Below are positions 7,834-14,253 of a DNA stretch of 16,510 nucleotides, piece after piece. The translations under genes were made by a program, and so were the position numbers. This stretch comes from an uncultured Lachnospiraceae bacterium (GTDB lineage: Bacteria > Bacillota > Clostridia > Lachnospirales > Lachnospiraceae): positions 1 through 16,510 of the forward strand of contig CAMNFX010000006.1 of the NCBI GenBank assembly GCA_946537585.1, in the 5' to 3' direction. The notes beneath the pieces were generated by a model. It was not told the origin of the DNA. It ran no database searches and saw only the letters and a list, made by a program, of their open reading frames with translations. How positions within the stretch are numbered: the stretch's first letter is position 1; every line of letters begins with the position of its first letter.

Positions 7834-8322
7834 TCAGTAACCGAATGTCCCCTGCAGGGATTCGTCGTCCCCGATCCACTCGCTGACATCGATCACCCGG
7901 TAGGACGTATCGTCATCCCTTACGATCACCCGCTCAATGCCGGCATTGATCACCATGCGCTTGCACATGGAGCAGCAGCAGGCATTTCGGACATATTCGT
8001 TTGTTTCCGCTTCCCTTCCCGAAAGGTACAGAGTGCTTCCGATCATCTTGTCACGGGAAGCGCTGATAATGGCATTGGCCTCCGCGTGCACGCTCCGGCA
8101 GAGCTCATAGCGCTCCCCCCGCGGGATCTGCATTTTCTGCCGCACACAGACACCGAGATCCGAACAGTTCTTTCTTCCGCGCGGCGCACCGACATATCCG
8201 GTGGAGATCACCTCATCGTTCTTTACGATGACCGCCCCGAAATTGCGTCTTAAGCAGGTGCCCCGCTTGGAGACAACATCCGCAAGATCCAGATAATAAT
8301 TGGTTTTGTCTCTACGTTTCAT
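7834..8322 (-). CDS. comEB: dCMP deaminase, ComEB family
   Basis: Zinc-dependent cytidine/deoxycytidylate deaminase fold. In this family the enzyme converts dCMP to dUMP, feeding thymidylate synthesis; in Bacillus the homologue is ComEB. The 162-residue protein has the catalytic HAE in SVHAEANAII (79-81), and the second zinc half as C117-S-M-C120 in ACCCSMCKRM, where the usual proline before the first cysteine is replaced by cysteine. The N-terminal GTCLRRNFGAVIV and the GYVGAPRG loop fit the family. ATG start with AGAGGAG 5 bp upstream. It is divergent from hpf and appears monocistronic. dCMP deaminase is the best call; broader nucleotide deaminase activity cannot be excluded. Confidence 0.92.
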   Translation of the reverse strand: MKRRDKTNYYLDLADVVSKRGTCLRRNFGAVIVKNDEVISTGYVGAPRGRKNCSDLGVCVRQKMQIPRGERYELCRSVHAEANAIISASRDKMIGSTLYLSGREAETNEYVRNACCCSMCKRMVINAGIERVIVRDDDTSYRVIDVSEWIGDDESLQGTFGY

Positions 8323-8341
8323 GGCGTCTCCTCTCCGGAAA

Positions 8342-8347
8342 AGTATA
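8342..8347 (-). promoter_or_regulatory. Likely -10 element of the dCMP deaminase gene
   Basis: Minus-strand TGATATACT gives an extended -10 (TGn plus TATACT) about 20 bp before the start codon. No good -35 is visible, which is tolerated with an extended -10. Confidence 0.4.
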
Positions 8348-8414
8348 TCATAAACAAAAGGAAAAAAGATTTCTTTTCAGGTACAAAACAGTCGAAGGAA
8401 ATTCTTTTCTGTGG

Positions 8415-8420
8415 TATACT
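8415..8420 (+). promoter_or_regulatory. Likely extended -10 promoter of hpf
   Basis: TGGTATACT ending at 8420 is an extended -10; the -35 region (TCGAAG at 17 bp) is weak. Transcription would begin near 8427, giving a leader of about 66 nt. This argues against the upstream in-frame ATG at 8430 and for the hpf start at 8493. Confidence 0.5.
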
Positions 8421-8492
8421 GAAGGTGCAATGAATGCGGTCTGGAATATTTTAAACCGTATTTATCAGCTTTTTACGAAGGGAAGTGTATTT

Positions 8493-9026
8493 ATGAAGTT
8501 CAATATCACCGGACGCAACATCAACGTCAGCGATAAGACCGAGGAGCAGATCACCAAGAAGCTGGGCAAACTCGGCAAGTTCTTCAAGGAAGACACCGTC
8601 GCAAATGTAACACTGTCCAAACAGAAAGATACATACACCATAGAGGTCACCATCCCGATCAAGGGCTCCATCATCCGGGCCGAGGAGAAGTCGGACGATC
8701 TGTACGTCTCCATCGACCTGGTAGAAGAAGTGCTGGAGCGCCAGATCCGCCGTCACCGCACCAGACTGATCGACAAGACACAGAGCGCGGAGTCCTTCTC
8801 TTCTCTCTTTGTAGAGGAAGAAGAGGCAGTCGATGACGAGGGCGAGATCCGCATTGAGAAAGTCAAGAAATTCGATTTCAAGCCCATGTCCCCCGAAGAG
8901 GCCTGCCTGCAGATGGATCTGCTCGGCCATAACTTCTTCGTATTCAAGGATGCGGAAACGGATGAGACCTGTGTTGTCTATAAGAGAAAGAATAATACCT
9001 ATGGTCTGATCGAGCCGGAAGGCTGA
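8493..9026 (+). CDS. hpf: Ribosome hibernation promoting factor, long form (HPF/RaiA family)
   Basis: Long HPF binds the 30S decoding centre with its N-terminal domain and, through its C-terminal domain, joins two 70S ribosomes into inactive 100S dimers in stationary phase. The 177-residue product starts MKFNITGRNINVSDKTEEQI, typical of the S30AE domain (about residues 1-100, basic RQIRRHRTRL near its end). After an acidic linker (EEEEAVDDEGE) comes the dimerisation domain IRIEKVKKFDFKPMSPEEA...LLGHNFFVFKDAETDETCVVYKRKNNTYGLIEP. The chosen ATG has GGGAAG 7-8 bp upstream. A 21-residue N-terminal extension to the ATG at 8430 is possible but would begin at the predicted transcript end and lacks a ribosome site. 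A strong terminator follows, so it is monocistronic. Confidence 0.97.
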   Translation: MKFNITGRNINVSDKTEEQITKKLGKLGKFFKEDTVANVTLSKQKDTYTIEVTIPIKGSIIRAEEKSDDLYVSIDLVEEVLERQIRRHRTRLIDKTQSAESFSSLFVEEEEAVDDEGEIRIEKVKKFDFKPMSPEEACLQMDLLGHNFFVFKDAETDETCVVYKRKNNTYGLIEPEG

Positions 9027-9056
9027 TCGCCTTTTCCATAAAAAACTGCAGTAATG

Positions 9057-9087
9057 ACGGGCGGCTCATGTGAGCCGCCCGTTTTCT
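9057..9087 (+). terminator. Intrinsic terminator of hpf
   Basis: An 11-bp perfect stem ACGGGCGGCTC / GAGCCGCCCGT (9057-9067, 9072-9082) with a 4-nt loop is followed by TTTTCT. It lies 30 bp after the hpf stop. Confidence 0.92.
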
Positions 9088-9161
9088 GTGCCGGAATCAA
9101 AGCTGCCGGGCCTTCGTCTTACCGGAAGCCGGAAAAGCCCGTTTACCTGCCTTTCGGTTTT

Positions 9162-10391
9162 TTATCCCTGTGAAAGAAAGCTGACCAGCGGATAGTTGAT
9201 GATGCCGCCCTTGTTTACCTTGGTTTCCGGATCCATCGTCAGCACCATCTTGAAATAATTGTCGCGGATACGGGTCAGCGGACCGAATTCGCGTTTTACG
9301 GCTTCTTTCTCTTCGATCGAACCGCAGCAGTTTAAGTAGGTCCTGTCCTCTCCCTTGACCGCCATAAAATCGATCTGGGCTGCACCCTGCTTGCCGACAT
9401 AGACCGTGAAGCCTCTGACCAGGAGCTCCATGAGAAGCGAGCTCTCCAGCATCGCCTCCTCGGCGACGCCCTCATCGCCCATAACGGCGTTGCGCATGGC
9501 CAGATCGCAGATATAATACTTTTCCTGCGTCTCGAGCTCCCTGTCCGCCTTGATGTCATATCTCGGCACCTTATGCAGGAGGAAAGCTCCCGTCAGCGCA
9601 TCCAGGAAGGAATACACGGTATCCACAGAGATCGTAACGCCCTGCTGTTTTACATAATCCCGGATCGCCTTGGGAGAGAAGGTCTCTCCGATATGGTTCA
9701 GGATGTACTCCATGATCTTGTCGATATGGGAAATATCTCTGAGCTTGTTGCACTGGACCACATCCTTAAGCAGGATCGCGCTGTAGAGATTGCTGAGATA
9801 ATCCTTTCCTGCAGAGGCATCCCTGAGGGCATAGACGCCCGGCATGCTGCCGCGTTCGAGATATTCTCTGAACAGCTCATCCTTCGTGCGCATGACCACG
9901 CCTTCTTCCTCATGGTGTCCTTCTTCGCCGGCCGTGATCTCGAGAAACTCACTGAAGTTGAACGGGTAGACATCGATCTTCACATAGCGGTAACCCAGGA
10001 TCGAGGCAAAGTCAGGCTGAAATACCGAGCTGTTGGAAGCCGTGACAAAGAGCTCACAGTCAAAAAGATTCATCAGCTCCGCAGCTACCTGGGCCCAGTT
10101 CTCCACGTTCTGGATCTCGTCAAGGAAAATATAGCAGCGTCCGCTTGCCTGACGGATAAACTCGCTGAGCATTTCCCGAAGGCTTTCCGTCCTTGTGAGA
10201 TAGGTATAGATCATTCCCTCAAAGTTCAGATAGATGATGTTTTCCTCCTGGATGCCGTTCTCCCTGAGTTCCTCGATAAACTGACGGATCAGCGTGGTCT
10301 TTCCGCAGCGGCGGACGCCGGTGATGATCTTCACCACGTCTCTGCCGGTATACATTTCCAGTTTCTTCAGATACAGGTCACGCTTCAGCAT
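9162..10391 (-). CDS. AAA-type ATPase with C-terminal DUF4143 domain
   Basis: A 409-residue protein of the widespread AAA_14/DUF4143 family, found singly in many anaerobes and without an established function. It has Walker A GVRRCGKT (25-32), Walker B YIFLDE (87-92) in IFLDEIQNVENW, a sensor-like TASNSS (family usually TGSNS) and the VYPFNFSEFLE turn. A winged-helix-like segment (SPKAIRDYVKQQGVTISVDTVYSFLDAL) leads to a C-terminal domain related to PD-(D/E)xK nucleases. There, only QIDFMAV and the downstream YLNCCGS are recognisable, so nuclease activity looks doubtful. The start at 10391 is fixed by GGAGGT 5 bp upstream; a longer TTG start would lie inside that ribosome site. It follows the deacetylase by 61 bp, with unclear functional connection. 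Confidence 0.9.
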   Translation of the reverse strand: MLKRDLYLKKLEMYTGRDVVKIITGVRRCGKTTLIRQFIEELRENGIQEENIIYLNFEGMIYTYLTRTESLREMLSEFIRQASGRCYIFLDEIQNVENWAQVAAELMNLFDCELFVTASNSSVFQPDFASILGYRYVKIDVYPFNFSEFLEITAGEEGHHEEEGVVMRTKDELFREYLERGSMPGVYALRDASAGKDYLSNLYSAILLKDVVQCNKLRDISHIDKIMEYILNHIGETFSPKAIRDYVKQQGVTISVDTVYSFLDALTGAFLLHKVPRYDIKADRELETQEKYYICDLAMRNAVMGDEGVAEEAMLESSLLMELLVRGFTVYVGKQGAAQIDFMAVKGEDRTYLNCCGSIEEKEAVKREFGPLTRIRDNYFKMVLTMDPETKVNKGGIINYPLVSFLSQG

Positions 10392-10452
10392 ATTTACCTC
10401 CAAATTCCATCAAACTCGATCAGCCGATATTTAATCACTCTGTAAACAATAC

Positions 10453-11523
10453 TTATTTAAAGCTGTAGTACACCTGATTCGGTACAAGCTGCACGCCGCG
10501 GATCGCTGCCAGCTCCGATACCGTCACCAGCTGGAAGCCCTGTCCCACCAGCGTCGGAACGATCGTTTCCGTAGCCGTCGCCGTTGCGTCGTAAAGCTCA
10601 TGCATCAGGACAATATCGCCGTCATGCACATGACCGACGACCGCATTGATCGTTGACTGCGCGTTTCTGGTCTTCCAGTCGAGGGTATCGATATTCCAGA
10701 GAATGATCGGCATATTGACATTCTGCAGAACAGTGCTGTTCTTGTTTCCGCCGGGAAGCCGCATGATCGTCGGCCGCACGCCGGTGACCTGTTCAATGAT
10801 ATCGTTGCAGGCGGTCACCTGCTTCCGGATCGTTGCCGCGTCTACTTTATTGAGATAGGTGTGGCTGTATGTGTGGTTGGCTACCTCGTGTCCCTCCGCG
10901 ACCATACGCTGTACCTCTGCGGCGCGGGAAGAAACACGGTCGCCTACCATGAAAAAGGTGGCGCGCTGTCCGTAGCGGGCGAATACATCCATAATGCGGT
11001 TTCCTGCATTTGTCTGGGGTCCGTCATCATAGGTGAGCGCTACCATCGGCTTCGTCACATCGATCGCCCTGCCGTTGCTCATGATCAGATTCGGATTGCC
11101 GTCGACGCCGGTCTGCGCAGCAGCCTGGGTCTGCTGGGAAGCCGCATCGGTCGGTTCCTGTGCAGGAAGCTCCGCAGGGGCAGCCGCGGAAGAAGCCGGA
11201 GCGGTTTCAGGCTGTGCAGCCTGTTCCGGCAGTACTGCGGGAGCCGGTGCCGGCTGTGCCTGGGGTGTCTGTGTTTCTGCGGTATTCCCGTTGTTATAGA
11301 GATAGGAATAATCTGTCACAACACCCTGAGGGGTTCCGGAATGCCCCGGCGTCACACCGGGCGCATAGATCACGCCGGGCGTGCCGCTGCTCTCCTGCGC
11401 GGAGCCTGCCGGAAGATCTCCCGAAGAGGAATAGGTGGCATAGTCTGCCAATGCCTGAAAGGAAAAGACCGCACTGACTGCAGCAGCTGCCAGCGCAGCT
11501 CTGATCACGGACTTAAAGTTCAT
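10453..11523 (-). CDS. Secreted polysaccharide deacetylase (NodB domain)
   Basis: A 356-residue exported protein. Residues 1-26 form a Sec signal peptide (positive MNFKSVIR, an Ala-rich core, cleavage plausible after QALA). Residues about 40-140 are a low-complexity linker rich in Ala, Pro, Gln and Thr, probably spanning the wall. From about 158 comes a NodB deacetylase domain with motif 1 TYDDGP (164-169), motif 2 HTYSH (217-221), motif 3 RLPGG (255-259), motif 4 DTLDW and motif 5 LMHE (His308). The metal and catalytic residues are present. Such enzymes remove acetyl groups from peptidoglycan GlcNAc or other polysaccharides, often giving lysozyme resistance; the substrate here is not determined. 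There is no LPXTG signal. The ATG overlaps the end of maf by 11 bp, with AGGAGG 10 bp upstream, so it is translated with maf. Confidence 0.93.
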   Translation of the reverse strand: MNFKSVIRAALAAAAVSAVFSFQALADYATYSSSGDLPAGSAQESSGTPGVIYAPGVTPGHSGTPQGVVTDYSYLYNNGNTAETQTPQAQPAPAPAVLPEQAAQPETAPASSAAAPAELPAQEPTDAASQQTQAAAQTGVDGNPNLIMSNGRAIDVTKPMVALTYDDGPQTNAGNRIMDVFARYGQRATFFMVGDRVSSRAAEVQRMVAEGHEVANHTYSHTYLNKVDAATIRKQVTACNDIIEQVTGVRPTIMRLPGGNKNSTVLQNVNMPIILWNIDTLDWKTRNAQSTINAVVGHVHDGDIVLMHELYDATATATETIVPTLVGQGFQLVTVSELAAIRGVQLVPNQVYYSFK

Positions 11524-12130
11524 ACTGTCTGAGCCTCCTGTTCACCTCGGCAATGGGAAATCCCATTACCGTATAATAATCACCATTGATCTTTTCTACC
11601 AGCAGCGCGCCCTCTTCCTGGATGCCATAGGCTCCGGCCTTGTCCATCGGCTCGCCGGTCGCGACATATGCATCGATCTCGTCGTCGTCAAGCTCATAAA
11701 AGCTGACACCCGTTGATGAAGTAAAATGAAGGCTTCCCTCTGTCGGATGACTGTCAATGTTTTTTCTCCAGAGGATCGTAACCCCCGTCCGCACCTCATG
11801 GGTCCTGCCGCTTAAAGCACGCAGCATGCGTTTTGCGTCCCCGGCATCCTTCGGCTTTCCGAAGATCACGCCGTCTAACAGCACGATCGTATCTGATCCG
11901 ATCACTACGACCTCTTCATCAGGATGCTTTCGGAAGACTTCTTCTGCTTTTATTCCCGAGAGATACTCCGCCGTATCAGCAGGCGCGATCTCTGAAGGCA
12001 CCGTTTCCACGGCATCGGATACTTCCGTAACAAAGGGACGCAGCAGACGCTGCATCAGTTCCCTGCGTCTTGGCGAAGCCGACGCAAGGATAAGCAGGCG
12101 CTTCCCCTGCTCCTGATTATAATCTGCCAT
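11513..12130 (-). CDS. maf: Maf family nucleoside triphosphate pyrophosphatase
   Basis: Maf proteins hydrolyse non-canonical or standard nucleoside triphosphates (dTTP/UTP type) to monophosphates, and overproduction affects septum formation in Bacillus. The 205-residue protein carries the family motifs ILASASPRRRELM near the N-terminus, VVIGSDTIV (about residues 75-83), GKPKDAGDAKRML, LSGRTHEVRTGV, the GEPMDKAGAYGIQ loop and the terminal GDYYTVMGFPI. Length is normal with a short hydrophilic N-terminal extension. AAAAGGAAG lies upstream of the ATG. It is the first gene of an apparent maf-deacetylase-ATPase group. The TTP/UTP subclass is probable but not proved. Confidence 0.96.
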   Translation of the reverse strand: MADYNQEQGKRLLILASASPRRRELMQRLLRPFVTEVSDAVETVPSEIAPADTAEYLSGIKAEEVFRKHPDEEVVVIGSDTIVLLDGVIFGKPKDAGDAKRMLRALSGRTHEVRTGVTILWRKNIDSHPTEGSLHFTSSTGVSFYELDDDEIDAYVATGEPMDKAGAYGIQEEGALLVEKINGDYYTVMGFPIAEVNRRLRQYEL

Positions 12131-12152
12131 TGTTTATACTTCCTTTTGTTTT

Positions 12153-12183
12153 AACCGAAGAAAAGTTCATTTCGGTTTTTTAT
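12153..12183 (+). terminator. Hairpin with T tract in the maf/HTH divergent region
   Basis: Stem AACCGAA / TTCGGTT (12153-12159, 12171-12177) with an 11-nt loop is followed on the plus strand by TTTTTATT. No plus-strand gene precedes it, so it may stop antisense transcription through maf, or simply sit in the maf leader. Confidence 0.35.
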
Positions 12184-12302
12184 TCAATAATGTTCTAAAT
12201 ATTATATTGCTATTGAAGATCAGTTGCAATACCCTTCGGCGAAGAAAATCGCCTGCGGCCGGATATTTGCACATTTTTTGTACAATAACAAATCATAAAC
12301 AC

Positions 12303-12332
12303 TGTACAGATGTACTGCGGCTTATGTATAAT
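12303..12332 (+). promoter_or_regulatory. Promoter of the tandem HTH genes with TGTAC operator-like repeats
   Basis: TGTACA (12303-12308), an 18-bp spacer and a perfect TATAAT (12327-12332) form a promoter with a start near 12339. An inverted repeat GTACA-GA-TGTAC (12304-12315) overlaps the -35, and another palindrome TTGTACAA lies at 12278-12285. Their position suits autorepression by the encoded HTH proteins; that is inference. Confidence 0.6.
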
Positions 12333-12380
12333 ATCTACACACGGCATATTTACGTTTCATCCACTATCAGGAGAACTCCC

Positions 12381-12632
12381 ATGATCAGCTATCGTAAGCT
12401 CTGGGAAAAAGTAGAAAAGAAAGGCTGGTCTCAGTACAGTCTGATCAACGATTTCGGGATCAATGCGGCCACGCTTCAGAAACTGAAGCGCAATGAATAT
12501 GTACGTACCGCAACGATCGACCGCTTCTGTGAGCTCTTAGACTGCCAGCCTGCGGATCTGATGGACCTCATCGAGGAAACGGACGATGAAATATCAAAAG
12601 CTCTTCATTATGCTGAAACAAAAGAATATTAA
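12381..12632 (+). CDS. Small Cro/CI-type HTH regulator (first of a tandem pair)
   Basis: An 83-residue DNA-binding protein that is almost entirely one helix-turn-helix domain of the short Cro/CI class (HTH_26-like). It starts MISYRKLWEKVEKKGWSQYSL, with the recognition-helix region FGINAATLQKLKRNEYV, and ends with the IDRFCELLDCQPADLMDLIEE helix typical of the family. The ATG at 12381 has AGGAGA 6 bp upstream. A longer in-frame start at 12207 would begin upstream of the promoter and is rejected. It overlaps the next gene by 47 bp in another frame. It is divergent from maf. Targets are unknown; it is probably autoregulatory. No phage or toxin gene is adjacent. Confidence 0.88.
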   Translation: MISYRKLWEKVEKKGWSQYSLINDFGINAATLQKLKRNEYVRTATIDRFCELLDCQPADLMDLIEETDDEISKALHYAETKEY

Positions 12633-12807
12633 GCTGAGCGAGCTCATCACATCCGGTATCATCTCGCCTTCCACCCTGCAGCGCCTGCGTCATGACAAGC
12701 CGGTCTCGCTTCATACGCTCGAGATCCTGTGCAGATACTTAGGCTGCGGACTGGGAGAGATCACTTCCGCCGATCATGAAAAGCCTCACCGAAACCACAG
12801 GGGCTGA
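12586..12807 (+). CDS. Small Cro/CI-type HTH regulator (second of a tandem pair)
   Basis: A 73-residue HTH protein with the same layout as its neighbour: MKYQKLFIMLKQKNIKLSEL aligns with ISYRKLWEKVEKKGWSQYSL, then GIISPSTLQRLRHDKPVSLHTLEILCRYLGCGLGEIT aligns with GINAATLQKLKRNEYVRTATIDRFCELLDCQPADLMD. It looks like a diverged tandem duplicate. The start at 12586 is preferred over an internal ATG at 12610 because the N-terminal helix is needed for the domain and GAGG lies 9 bp upstream. It begins inside the last 47 bp of the first gene, so translation is probably coupled. A terminator follows at 12861. Function beyond DNA binding is unknown. Confidence 0.82.
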   Translation: MKYQKLFIMLKQKNIKLSELITSGIISPSTLQRLRHDKPVSLHTLEILCRYLGCGLGEITSADHEKPHRNHRG

Positions 12808-12860
12808 TACGGTTCCAAACCCTTTCTTCATTGTGAATATCGGCTTTACAGCATATAAAA

Positions 12861-12895
12861 CAGCGGCTGACAGTTTATCATCAGCCGCTGCGTTT
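12861..12895. terminator. Bidirectional terminator between the HTH pair and the HAD phosphatase gene
   Basis: A 10-bp perfect stem CAGCGGCTGA / TCAGCCGCTG (12861-12870, 12881-12890) has a 10-nt loop. A short T run follows on the plus strand (CGTTTCTT) and TTTTAT on the minus strand, so it can serve both converging units. Confidence 0.8.
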
Positions 12896-12960
12896 CTTCA
12901 GGTATATTTATTTTCATGAAAGGGAGACATCCGTCCCCTTTCTATTCCCGTTTTTCAGTC

Positions 12961-13632
12961 TCAGGACAGCACGACGATCTTTCCGACTGCTTCCGGTGTA
13001 TCGGCGATATGATCCGCGCCGGCTGCTCTCAGCTCCTCTTCGGTGCCGTAACCATAGGCGACCCCGATGGTCTGCAGTCCGAACATCCGCGCTGCACGGA
13101 TATCTCCGCCTCTGTCTCCCACCATCACGGCATTCTCGGGATCGAGTATACCGTTGGTGCGGAGGATATATCGGATGACCTCCTCCTTGGTCGCGCGGGC
13201 ATTCGGATCATCCGGAATGGATTTATCCTGGGTGATGCCGGCAATAAAGCAGAAATAATCAGCCAGTCCGAAGTGCTCCAGGATCCGTACTGCCATGTGT
13301 TCAGGCTTTGCTGTGGCAACCATCAGCTTCTTGCCGTGCGCGTTCAGTACCTGAAGCATTTCCTCTATGCCGATGTAGGGGAAATTCTCAAAGCATCCTT
13401 TGGCATCATAGTATTCACGGAACAGACGCAGTCCCTCAGCTGCCTGTTCTTCATTCATGCCGTAAAAGGTCTGCAGTGACCAGGCCACCGGCGGTCCGAT
13501 GCACTTGCGATATGTATCCGGCCTGGGCTCGATCCCCATATGCTCGAGGGTATAAATGAATGCGTTGATGATGCCCTCGTAGGAATCCGTAAGTGTGCCG
13601 TCCAGGTCAAAAAGTATGTAACGTTTATCCAT
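12961..13632 (-). CDS. HAD superfamily phosphatase, phosphoglycolate phosphatase-like
   Basis: A 223-residue haloacid dehalogenase-type hydrolase of the Gph/PpaX-like subclass with an alpha-helical cap. Visible motifs: motif I FDLDGTLTDS with nucleophile D9 and acid/base D11; motif II in MVATAKPE (T107); motif III lysine in ATKEEVIRY (K149); motif IV VGDRGGDI (D173, D177). The cap lies between about residues 16 and 85 (YTLEHMGIEPRPDTYRKCIGPP). Family members remove phosphate from small metabolites such as phosphoglycolate, pyrophosphate or sugar phosphates; the substrate cannot be read from sequence. The only good start is the ATG at 13632, though the ribosome site GGGAG is 14 bp away, longer than usual. 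It is a single-gene unit with its own promoter and the shared terminator at 12861. Confidence 0.92.
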   Translation of the reverse strand: MDKRYILFDLDGTLTDSYEGIINAFIYTLEHMGIEPRPDTYRKCIGPPVAWSLQTFYGMNEEQAAEGLRLFREYYDAKGCFENFPYIGIEEMLQVLNAHGKKLMVATAKPEHMAVRILEHFGLADYFCFIAGITQDKSIPDDPNARATKEEVIRYILRTNGILDPENAVMVGDRGGDIRAARMFGLQTIGVAYGYGTEEELRAAGADHIADTPEAVGKIVVLS

Positions 13633-13673
13633 GATGCTTTTGGATACTCCCTTTCTGACAAATCAGTGAGTCC

Positions 13674-13702
13674 ATCATATCACTCTTTTTGTCTTTTTTC
13701 AA
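13674..13702 (-). promoter_or_regulatory. Promoter of the HAD phosphatase gene
   Basis: On the minus strand TTGAAA (13697-13702), exactly 17 bp, then TATGAT (13674-13679) preceded by TGA make an extended -10. It is a strong sigma-A-like promoter, about 40 bp before the start codon. Confidence 0.75.
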
Positions 13703-13833
13703 GAAAATGACCTTTTTTTACCCCTGATATGGCACCTGAGCCCCACTTTTCGTGTAAAATTCAAGGTAAAAGAGTGATTTTTAATACACTTCTCCGCAAA
13801 ACACGGCTGCTTTATATTTTTCAAAATTTACTC

Positions 13834-13861
13834 TTGACGAATCCAAAGAATATGCTATAAT
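13834..13861 (+). promoter_or_regulatory. tRNA-Gln promoter
   Basis: TTGACG (13834-13839), 16 bp and a perfect TATAAT (13856-13861). The expected start near 13868 leaves a leader of about 20 nt that can form a small hairpin CGCAC-GTCAG-GTGCG (13868-13882) before the mature 5' end. Confidence 0.85.
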
Positions 13862-13888
13862 TACTTTCGCACGTCAGGTGCGGGATAT

Positions 13889-13960
13889 AGCGCTATAGCC
13901 AAACGGTAAGGCAGCGGACTCTGACTCCGTCATTTCAAGGTTCGAATCCTTGTAGCGCTG
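13889..13960 (+). tRNA. tRNA-Gln, anticodon CUG
   Basis: A full 72-nt cloverleaf: acceptor AGCGCTA / TAGCGCT perfectly paired, D arm GCC...GGC, anticodon stem GCGGA / TCCGT with loop CTCTGAC, T arm CAAGG-TTCGAAT-CCTTG and discriminator G. The anticodon at 13921-13923 is CTG, reading CAG. The 3' CCA is not encoded. The D arm, GGACTCTGACTCC anticodon arm and G73 match bacterial tRNA-Gln. It stands alone with its own promoter and terminator. Confidence 0.97.
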
Positions 13961-13962
13961 TG

Positions 13963-13997
13963 AAGCCTCTCAGTTTTTGCTGAGAGGCTTTTTTTAT
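13963..13997 (+). terminator. Intrinsic terminator of tRNA-Gln
   Basis: Stem AAGCCTCTCAG / CTGAGAGGCTT (13963-13973, 13980-13990) with loop TTTTTG is followed by a run of T residues to 13996. It begins 2 bp after the tRNA. Confidence 0.93.
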
Positions 13998-14013
13998 TGC
14001 ATGAGCTCTCAGA

Positions 14014-14063
14014 AAGCGTCGAATTTATGGGCGTATGATATACGCACAGTAAATCCGACGCTT
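14014..14063. repeat. 50-bp imperfect inverted repeat downstream of tRNA-Gln
   Basis: Outer arms AAGCGTC / GACGCTT (14014-14020, 14057-14063), middle ATTTA / TAAAT (14023-14027, 14050-14054) and inner GCGTAT-GAT-ATACGC (14031-14045) make one long hairpin with small internal loops. There is no gene here and no T tract. It lies 8 bp before the dispersed repeat at 14072. Confidence 0.7.
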
Positions 14064-14071
14064 GATGAGGC

Positions 14072-14183
14072 AACAAGTATGAGCAAAAAAGCCTCTCGCA
14101 GCGAAAGCAAGAGGGGCGATTTGCGAATGCTTGTTAGCGATGCGTGAGTTGCTGCGCAACGAAGCATCGCGAAGCTCACGCAT
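14072..14183 (+). repeat. Dispersed structured intergenic repeat, copy A
   Basis: First of two copies in this window (the other is at 16289-16382, minus strand). Stem I pairs AACAAGTAT (14072-14080) with ATGCTTGTT (14127-14135), nine pairs with one G-U as RNA. It encloses ATGAGCAAAAAAG (14079-14091) and the core GGGGCGATTTGCGAATG (14113-14129). Stem II follows, as ATGCGTGAG / CTCACGCAT (14140-14148, 14175-14183) or the competing GCGATGC / GCATCGC (14138-14144, 14164-14170), with inner GTTGC-TGC-GCAAC (14148-14160). A 22-codon reading frame starts at 14079 but is not kept in copy B, so coding is unlikely. Confidence 0.7.
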
Positions 14184-14196
14184 ATCTGCCGCTGTA

Positions 14197-14228
14197 TAAA
14201 ATGAGCCTGCCTCAGATGAGACAGGCTC
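14197..14228 (-). terminator. Intrinsic terminator of garR
   Basis: Stem GAGCCTG..CTC / GAG..CAGGCTC (14203-14213, 14218-14228) has one mismatch and an AGAT loop. On the minus strand it is followed by ATTTTAT. It lies 25 bp after the garR stop. Confidence 0.85.
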
Positions 14229-14253
14229 CATTTTAAGTATTCTGCTCCTATCC

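Noticed and set aside
9088..9161. Plus-strand terminator-like CCGGAAAAG/CCTTTCGG followed by T residues
   Set aside because: The pairing is poor and hpf already has a much better terminator at 9057-9087.
14079..14147. 22-codon mini-gene in repeat copy A (MSKKASRSESKRGDLRMLVSDA)
   Set aside because: In copy B the frame stops after nine codons while the base-paired structure is kept, so the element is better explained as non-coding.
14025..14231. 68-codon minus-strand frame after tRNA-Gln
   Set aside because: It runs through the hairpins and repeat copy A, lacks a ribosome site and resembles nothing.
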